Below the pieces are notes generated by a model. The model was not told the DNA's origin and searched no databases. It worked only from the letters and a program-made list of their open reading frames with translations. From Allocatelliglobosispora scoriae (GTDB lineage Bacteria > Actinomycetota > Actinomycetes > Mycobacteriales > Micromonosporaceae), in the NCBI RefSeq assembly GCF_014204945.1, contig NZ_JACHMN010000003.1:1488001-1552000 (forward strand): DNA of 64,000 nt, in the 5' to 3' direction. Made by a program: the position numbers and the translations under genes. Below, one piece after another: positions 59,371-64,000 of the stretch. How positions within the stretch are numbered: position 1 is the stretch's first letter; the number at the start of each line of letters is the position of its first letter.

Positions 59371-60314
59371 GCCGACTCCCACTCCACGACGCCGTGCAGG
59401 ACACTGTCGAGCTGGTTGCCCTCGGAGAACTCGTAGACGATGGCGAGCCGCCCGCCGGCCGACATGCCGGGCTCGGCGTCGATGGCGACCTCGCGGCTCT
59501 TGATTTTGGTGACCCCGCCGAGGTGCAGGGAGCCGAAGACGGCCCGGCCGAAACCGATGCCGTTGCCCCAGGCCTGCGGGCCCTCGTAGAAGTGCCGGTT
59601 GCCGTCGCGCCGGGCGGTGACCTCGGCGGTGTGCTCGATCGCCCCGGTCAGCACGAGCGTGCGCCGGGTGTGCAGCAGGTCGATCGGGGTGAGTTCGATC
59701 CGCACGTCGACGCTGCCGCGCAGCTTCTGGTCCGCGCCCCAGAGCTCGCAGGTGCCGACGAAGGCACCCGCCTGCTTGGTGGGGAGGATGAAGGGGACGG
59801 GGCCGCGCCGGGTCTCCTCGGCGAGATAGGCGGCGACCCGGGCCTGCGTGTCGGGGTTGTCGGCGTGGTCGGTGGTCCGGGTGTAGAGGCCGTTGAAGCA
59901 GCCCACCACCGACCAGCCCTGGTAGAGGACCGAGGAGTAGACCTGGGTCTCGCCGTCGGGGAGCACCTGGTTCCAGGTGTTGAGGTCGACCTGCCACCCG
60001 GGGCCGTAGTAGTGCGAGTCCACGAAGGAGCCGTAGGGCTGGCCGGTGCCGAAGAAGTCCGGCCCGGTGTAGACCCGGTTGGCGTCGGAGTCGACGACAC
60101 CGAAGGCGAAGGGTGCGCCGAGCCGGAACTGCCCGGCGAGCGGCCCGCCGCCGACGAGGCCGCCGTCCATGTAGTAGGTGGTCACGCCGTTCTCGAAGAC
60201 CGACGAGCGGCGGATCTCCTCGAAGCCGCACCACGTGCCCGCCGCGTCGAAGAGCGACGGGCGCCCGTGCCACTCACCCGCGATGCGCTTCTGCCACTCG
60301 CTGGGCTCACTCAT
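59367..60314 (-). CDS. Unknown beta-rich (possibly calycin/lipocalin-like) protein of the RCCR-type operon
   Basis: 315 residues, soluble. The opening 'WQKRIAGEWHGRPSLFDAAGTWCGFEEI' followed by 'RSSVFENGVTTYYMDG' resembles the G-x-W start of lipocalin/calycin proteins, a fold used by phycobilin lyases. Later 'LWGADQKLRGSVDVRIELTPIDLLHTRRTLVLTG' and 'KIKSREVAIDAEPGMSAGGRLAIVYEFSEGNQLDSVL' are again alternating beta strands, so two barrels are possible. The assignment is weak. A role as carrier for a hydrophobic or linear tetrapyrrole-like intermediate would fit the operon. Overlaps both neighbours (8 and 4 bases). Confidence 0.4.
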   Translation of the reverse strand: MSEPSEWQKRIAGEWHGRPSLFDAAGTWCGFEEIRRSSVFENGVTTYYMDGGLVGGGPLAGQFRLGAPFAFGVVDSDANRVYTGPDFFGTGQPYGSFVDSHYYGPGWQVDLNTWNQVLPDGETQVYSSVLYQGWSVVGCFNGLYTRTTDHADNPDTQARVAAYLAEETRRGPVPFILPTKQAGAFVGTCELWGADQKLRGSVDVRIELTPIDLLHTRRTLVLTGAIEHTAEVTARRDGNRHFYEGPQAWGNGIGFGRAVFGSLHLGGVTKIKSREVAIDAEPGMSAGGRLAIVYEFSEGNQLDSVLHGVVEWESA

Positions 60315-61029
60315 TGGCGATCAGCTCCGCCCGCAGCGCATCGGTCGTCGCGTCGCCGAGCAGCCGGGAGACCTGTGACCAGACCGGGTCCACGTCGCGG
60401 CTGAAGATGTTGGCGCGCACGGCGGCATCGCGGCCGGGCAGGTCGGTGTCGGCGAGGGTCGCGGTGACGTCGGCGTCGAAGCCGCCTTCCACGAGCGAGG
60501 ACCAGTGATCGGCGTACGCGTCGACGTGCTCGCCGATGCCCGCGAAGGCCTCCTCGGTGGCCCGGTTGACCAGCATCCACGGCGACATGACCGCCCGCTG
60601 CCGTGGCCCGACGGCAGCCGCCGTGAGCCCCTCCTGCGCCGAGGCGGCCTCGAAGACCGGCGTCAGCGGGTGATAGGCGGCGTCCACATAGGAGAGGTGC
60701 GTGGCGAGGTCGGCCCGGGGGATCAGGTCCAGGTGGAACGCGTGGTAGGACCCGCCGTAGACGCTGTCGAGCGTGAAGTGCGGCACCGCCGACTCCGGTC
60801 CCGTGAAGGCGAAGATCATGTGGCTGTCGAGGTGGATCATCGGTACGACGAGCCCGACATACACCAGCTTCGCGACCGAGGTGCCCCGGAAGACGCGCAT
60901 CGAACCGACCGGCTCCGGTGACATCGGGCTGACCAGTTTCGCCAGCGGCGTCTCGACCTCGACGAGGTCGCCGTGGCGGGCCACGATCCGGTTGAGGGTG
61001 CGGTCGCACAGCTCGAAGGGCAGGCTCAC
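60307..61029 (-). CDS. Red chlorophyll catabolite reductase-like protein, paralog 2
   Basis: 240 residues. Core 'IHLDSHMIFAFTGPESAVPHFTLDSVYGG', 'YHAFHLDLIPRADLATHLSYVDAAY', 'QRAVMSPWMLVNRAT' and 'GRDAAVRANIFSRDVDPVWSQVSRLLGDATTDALRAEL' line up in order with plant RCCR segments for bilin binding (PHF..L.., LDLP.RKDL...YL..YY, SP, R.....I..D.D....R..G). RCCR belongs to the ferredoxin-dependent bilin reductase fold and reduces a double bond of a linear tetrapyrrole without a metal cofactor. At the place of the catalytic Glu of plant RCCR there is an Asp ('FTLDSV'). GTG start, coupled by GTGA to the Rieske gene. Confidence 0.7.
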   Translation of the reverse strand: MSLPFELCDRTLNRIVARHGDLVEVETPLAKLVSPMSPEPVGSMRVFRGTSVAKLVYVGLVVPMIHLDSHMIFAFTGPESAVPHFTLDSVYGGSYHAFHLDLIPRADLATHLSYVDAAYHPLTPVFEAASAQEGLTAAAVGPRQRAVMSPWMLVNRATEEAFAGIGEHVDAYADHWSSLVEGGFDADVTATLADTDLPGRDAAVRANIFSRDVDPVWSQVSRLLGDATTDALRAELIANE

Positions 61030-62255
61030 GAGTTCTTCTCCTCGGCATCGGTCGCGGTGGCGTTCGCGGCGTCGTTCTCAGCGGCTTGCGCCGCATCCCA
61101 GGCGGCCTGGACGGTGGGGTGCTCGCCGCGGGCCTTGTGCACCCAGGCGCGGGCGAGTTCCGGGTTCTCCTTGCGGGCGGGCGACGGGATGACGGTCGCC
61201 TCGCGGCGCGGTACGTCGCCCATGATCTTGTCGGCGTCGGAGAGCATCCAGCCCTTCTCGGCCAGCTCCTGGCGGCGGCGGCGATAGGTGACGGCGATCT
61301 GGTCGCTCTTGATGTGCAGCTCGGCGCCGAGGTCGAAGGGGAGCAACTCGGGGCGGACCTTGTTGACCACCTCCGCGTCCTGGTAGAAGATCTTCAGCGT
61401 CCGCTGGATCGCGTTCTTGTCGGCCCATTTACCGGTGAAGAAGGTACGCAGCGCGACCCACTTGACCAGCGTCGTCGTCTCGTCGATCGGGATGTTCGTG
61501 TCGTAGATGATCAGGTCGCCGATCGGCAGCCGGACATGCAGCTTGATCATGTTGGGCAGCATCCACCCGGCGCTCGTCGTCACGGGCGGCCGGTTCTTCA
61601 GGTCGCTGGAGTTGCGGTTGAGGTATTTCCAGATCCCCTTGGGCTGCGGGGGATAGAGGTCCACCGTCGCGAACGCCGACCACTCGTCGGGCTGCTCGAC
61701 CTCGTACTCCGCGACCTCGGGGCGTTCGGGGTTGCCGAAGGAGCCGGCGTGGACGAAGGGCGCGTGCGCGATGTCGCAGCCGTTCTCCAGGATCCGCTCG
61801 TAGTTGGCCTGCCACAGGAATTCGCCGGTCACGGCGCGGAACTTGCCGCCGTTCTCCACCAGGTTGTCGAATTCGGGCCAGACCGGCATCGGCGGGCGCT
61901 CCGCCTCGGCGAGGTCACCGAGGAAGACCCAGATGAAGCCATATTTCTCCTGCACCGGATAGGAGTCCACCCGGGCCTTGCGGGGGATGCTGCGGCCGGG
62001 CAGGTTCGCCGGGATCTTCACGCAGGCGCCCTCGGGCTCGTACTCCCAGCCGTGATAGGGGCAGACGATGCTGTCGCCCTTGGTCCACCCGCCCGACAGC
62101 GCCGCACCCCGGTGCACGCAGAGGTCCGACAGGGCCACCGGGCGCCCCTTCGGCGTGCGGTAGAGGGCGAGGTGCTGGCCGAGTACCGTCACGCGCGACG
62201 GCTTGGTGGTGACCCGGTCGGCGAACTCGACCGCGTACCAGAAGTTCTTCAACAT
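61026..62255 (-). CDS. Rieske non-heme iron oxygenase, pheophorbide a oxygenase-like
   Basis: 409 residues. Rieske [2Fe-2S] domain: 'CVHRGAALSGG' and 'CPYHGWEYEPEGACVKIPANLPG'. Catalytic iron site: 'NYERILENGCDIAHAPFVH' (Asp and two His). The phrase after the Rieske ligands (G..C.KIPA) and the single-chain layout resemble pheophorbide a oxygenase/Rieske monooxygenases of the plant chlorophyll pathway, though many actinobacterial Rieske oxygenases look similar. No C-terminal transmembrane helices or CxxC motif of the plant enzymes are present. ATG at 62255 with GGAGG upstream. No dedicated ferredoxin or reductase gene is seen in the window. Confidence 0.75.
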   Translation of the reverse strand: MLKNFWYAVEFADRVTTKPSRVTVLGQHLALYRTPKGRPVALSDLCVHRGAALSGGWTKGDSIVCPYHGWEYEPEGACVKIPANLPGRSIPRKARVDSYPVQEKYGFIWVFLGDLAEAERPPMPVWPEFDNLVENGGKFRAVTGEFLWQANYERILENGCDIAHAPFVHAGSFGNPERPEVAEYEVEQPDEWSAFATVDLYPPQPKGIWKYLNRNSSDLKNRPPVTTSAGWMLPNMIKLHVRLPIGDLIIYDTNIPIDETTTLVKWVALRTFFTGKWADKNAIQRTLKIFYQDAEVVNKVRPELLPFDLGAELHIKSDQIAVTYRRRRQELAEKGWMLSDADKIMGDVPRREATVIPSPARKENPELARAWVHKARGEHPTVQAAWDAAQAAENDAANATATDAEEKNS

Positions 62256-62262
62256 GGTGGTG

Positions 62263-63222
62263 CTACCTCCGCTGGATCGAGGCGATGCCGGGGCGCTTGA
62301 TGACGCTGTCCAGGCCGGCACCGTCACCGCGGAGGTGCGCCTGGCAGAAGGTGCCGAGCAGGTCGGCGAGCAGGTGGCGGATCTGCTCCGGATCGCCGTC
62401 GGCCGGCTGGTCCAGGAAGGCCCGCGCGGCGGTGTGGTCGACCGGGTGCACGATCGCGAAGTGGTTGGCGCCCGCGAGCCGGACCAGCAGGTTGCCGCCG
62501 TCCCGGTCGGGCAGGCCCTCGGCGAAGGTACGCGAGATCGGGTCGACCCTGGTCGCCGCGTCCTCGCCGTAGCGGTCGGCGGAGCCGTTGATGACACCGT
62601 CGTTGGTGCCCGCGACGAGCAGGACCGGGCAGTCGGCCTGCGCCGGGAGCACCGTCCCGGCGGGCCAGCCGAGCATCGTGGCGACCATGGTGTGCGCGCC
62701 ATAGGTCGCGACCGCCCGCACCTCCGGCACGAAGCTCGCCGACTGCAGCGCGACCGTGCCACCGGCCGAGTGACCGATGAGCGCCACCCGGTCCAGGTCG
62801 AGCAGCCCTTCCAGCGGCCCGGTCATGGTCCGCAGCGCGTCGATGACGGGGCGCAGCGAGGGGGTCGTCGGCCGCTTGCCGTAGCCGTCGGGCCGGGCCG
62901 CGTCGAGGTCCACGCCGGGCGTGATGCCGTGCAGCCCGCCGAAGAGCGTGCCGACCCAGTCATAGGTGACCGCGACGATCCCGCGTTCGGCGAGCGAGCA
63001 GGCGAGCCAGCGATAGGCGTCCTGCCCGACGTTGACGCCGGAGACGATGATCGCGACAGGGAAGGGGGCGTCGGCCGCGTCGGCGGCCATCACGCCGGAG
63101 AGGCGCTCGCGGTCGCTGCCGTCGGGTGCCGCCGGGTAGTAGACCCGCAGGTGCGCGGTGTCGAAGGGCTGGTCGTAGCCGGGGATCGCGGCGGCCCACC
63201 AGACCGAGCGGATCACGGTCAC
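62263..63222 (-). CDS. Alpha/beta hydrolase, chlorophyllase/PAF-acetylhydrolase-like
   Basis: 319 residues, no signal peptide. 'PFPVAIIVSGVNVGQDAYRWLACSLAERGIVAVTYDW' is the oxyanion region, the nucleophile elbow is 'LIGHSAGGTVALQSA', the acid is in 'VAGTNDGVING' and the His in 'AGANHFAIVHPVDH'. This order and the spacing resemble chlorophyllase and PAF-acetylhydrolase-like enzymes, which cleave large hydrophobic esters. GTG at 63222 overlapping the RCCR stop (GTGA), with GGAG eight bases upstream. In this operon it may hydrolyse an ester of the pathway substrate. Confidence 0.72.
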   Translation of the reverse strand: MTVIRSVWWAAAIPGYDQPFDTAHLRVYYPAAPDGSDRERLSGVMAADAADAPFPVAIIVSGVNVGQDAYRWLACSLAERGIVAVTYDWVGTLFGGLHGITPGVDLDAARPDGYGKRPTTPSLRPVIDALRTMTGPLEGLLDLDRVALIGHSAGGTVALQSASFVPEVRAVATYGAHTMVATMLGWPAGTVLPAQADCPVLLVAGTNDGVINGSADRYGEDAATRVDPISRTFAEGLPDRDGGNLLVRLAGANHFAIVHPVDHTAARAFLDQPADGDPEQIRHLLADLLGTFCQAHLRGDGAGLDSVIKRPGIASIQRR

Positions 63223-63992
63223 AGCGGACGCTCCGACTGCCGGTCGCCGCCCCAGAGGGCCCGCACCAGCTTGTCCGTGGTCTCCTGGCCGAAGAGCCGG
63301 ACGCCCATCACGTTGGCCGGGTCGCGGTCGGCGATGTTGCGCCGGATCGCCAGGTCCGTCGCGGCCTGCGCCTCGCGCTCGTCGGCGGGCACCTGCTCGG
63401 CCTCGTCGACCCACCGCAGCCAGCGGTCGACGTAGTCGGTGAGGACCTGCCGGACCACGCCGATGTTGCGCTCGCTGCGCTCGAAGGAGTAGCAGTACGC
63501 CGTGGGGCTGAGGCTGGCCCGGATGAAGCCGGCCCGGCTCACGAAATACTCGAACTCCGGGTCGTTGCGCAGGGTTAGCCAGTCGGCGTCGAGCGGGGCG
63601 TAGTACCTGTCGTAGTAGTCGCCGTCGACGACCATGTTGGTCCGCGGCACGCCGTCGACGTAGAACCAGCCGCCCGGCCACACCAGCAGCGCGATGCCGA
63701 GGTGCGGCACCCGGATCTGCGGGCCGAGCCAGACCGTCAGGTGCAGGTTGGCGAAGCTCGCGTTGGGGTTGCCGATCCAGGAGTGGACCATCCAGTCGAC
63801 CTCGGGCCCGGAGTAGGCCGCGAGCGAGCCGCCCGCGCCGTCCGGGTAGTCGCCGTAGGCCTCGAGCTCCAGAGTGGACGGATCGCGGTGCAGCTCGAAC
63901 CGCGCGTCGATCTTCGCCCTGAGCTCGGCGAGGATCTCCTGGAACTGGTGGAACGTGTCGTGGACGTCGATGACGGGCGAATTGTCGACCAT
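63219..63992 (-). CDS. Red chlorophyll catabolite reductase-like protein, paralog 1
   Basis: 257 residues. It follows plant RCCR over nearly the whole length: 'VDWMVHSWIGN' (plant: IDFVIGSWIH), 'VPHLGIALLVWPGGWFYVDGVPR', 'VDGDYYDRYYAPLDADWL', 'DPEFEYFVSRAGFIRASLSPTA' (plant: PEVNPYVSPSLFVRSAFSPTA), 'DYVDRWLRWVDEAE' and 'IRRNIADRDPANVMGVRLFGQETTDKLVRAL'. The Glu thought to act in catalysis in plant RCCR corresponds to Ala here ('GIALLV'), while an Asp remains in 'ADRDPAN'. First visible gene of the operon; the promoter or further genes lie beyond the window. Probably forms a complex or division of labour with the paralog at 60307. Confidence 0.78.
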   Translation of the reverse strand: MVDNSPVIDVHDTFHQFQEILAELRAKIDARFELHRDPSTLELEAYGDYPDGAGGSLAAYSGPEVDWMVHSWIGNPNASFANLHLTVWLGPQIRVPHLGIALLVWPGGWFYVDGVPRTNMVVDGDYYDRYYAPLDADWLTLRNDPEFEYFVSRAGFIRASLSPTAYCYSFERSERNIGVVRQVLTDYVDRWLRWVDEAEQVPADEREAQAATDLAIRRNIADRDPANVMGVRLFGQETTDKLVRALWGGDRQSERPL

Positions 63993-64000
63993 GTCCTCGA

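Noticed and set aside
1-64000. tRNA, rRNA or riboswitch genes
   Set aside because: Read through the gaps for cloverleaf arms and for cobalamin or other riboswitch cores; nothing convincing was found. A covariance-model scan would be decisive.

Overview
The window is very G+C-rich DNA from an actinobacterium. GTG and TTG starts are common, third positions are almost all G/C, and secreted proteins carry Sec, Tat or lipobox signals. The gene mix (NicO exporter, B12-binding MerR, ECF42/DGPF pair, BrkB, DUF2278, secreted GH20 and S8 enzymes, pseudokinase with fibronectin repeats) and the dense palindromic intergenic repeats fit a soil Micromonosporaceae-type genome. That assignment is inference. 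I saw no tRNA, rRNA, CRISPR, transposase or phage gene.

Layout. 1-11.9 kb: truncated NicO metal transporter, B12-type MerR regulator, secreted zinc protease, a beta-helix membrane protein, RecQ-like helicase, a degenerate M16-like protein, a flavoprotein disulfide reductase and an amidohydrolase. 11.9-16.4 kb: cell-envelope glycosylation genes (GtrA, polytopic GT-C-like protein, methyltransferase, GT2). 16.4-17.3 kb: gene-free, with five 75-bp palindromes and a 16-bp tandem array, followed by a frameshifted aldo/keto reductase. 18.3-27.5 kb: secreted hexosaminidase, subtilisin-like protease, LysR regulator divergent from an iodotyrosine-deiodinase-like flavoprotein, BrkB, DUF2278, SixA and a GlcNAc-type kinase. 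27.8-33.5 kb: DigH-like glycosidase, sugar ABC importer and divergent RpiR regulator, which together with the hexosaminidase and kinase suggest cell-wall sugar recycling. 33.5-42.3 kb: pseudokinase, lipoprotein, discoidin/heme-peroxidase, DGPF protein with ECF42 sigma factor, and another repeat island.

43.1-52.8 kb is an overlapping operon: WxL-domain protein, DUF916-type WxL partner, neocarzinostatin-fold membrane protein, a complete branched-chain-type ABC transporter, and an LPRTG-anchored neocarzinostatin-fold protein. Three palindromic repeats that elsewhere lie between genes are embedded in frame inside two of its coding sequences.

57.2-64.0 kb is an eight-gene, tightly coupled minus-strand operon: two different paralogs of red chlorophyll catabolite reductase (RCCR), a chlorophyllase-like alpha/beta hydrolase, a Rieske oxygenase of the pheophorbide-a-oxygenase type, an SDR, a possible calycin-like protein, a membrane protein and a maleate isomerase/arylmalonate decarboxylase-fold enzyme. 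This combination parallels the plant chlorophyll breakdown pathway and is the best candidate here for an undescribed system, presumably oxidative opening and reduction of a tetrapyrrole or similar macrocycle.

At least five families of palindromic repeats (A, about 25 bp; B, 66 bp; C, about 86 bp; D, 75 bp; E, 56 bp) sit mostly at 3' ends between convergent genes, some overlapping stop codons. The arms of family D covary between copies.
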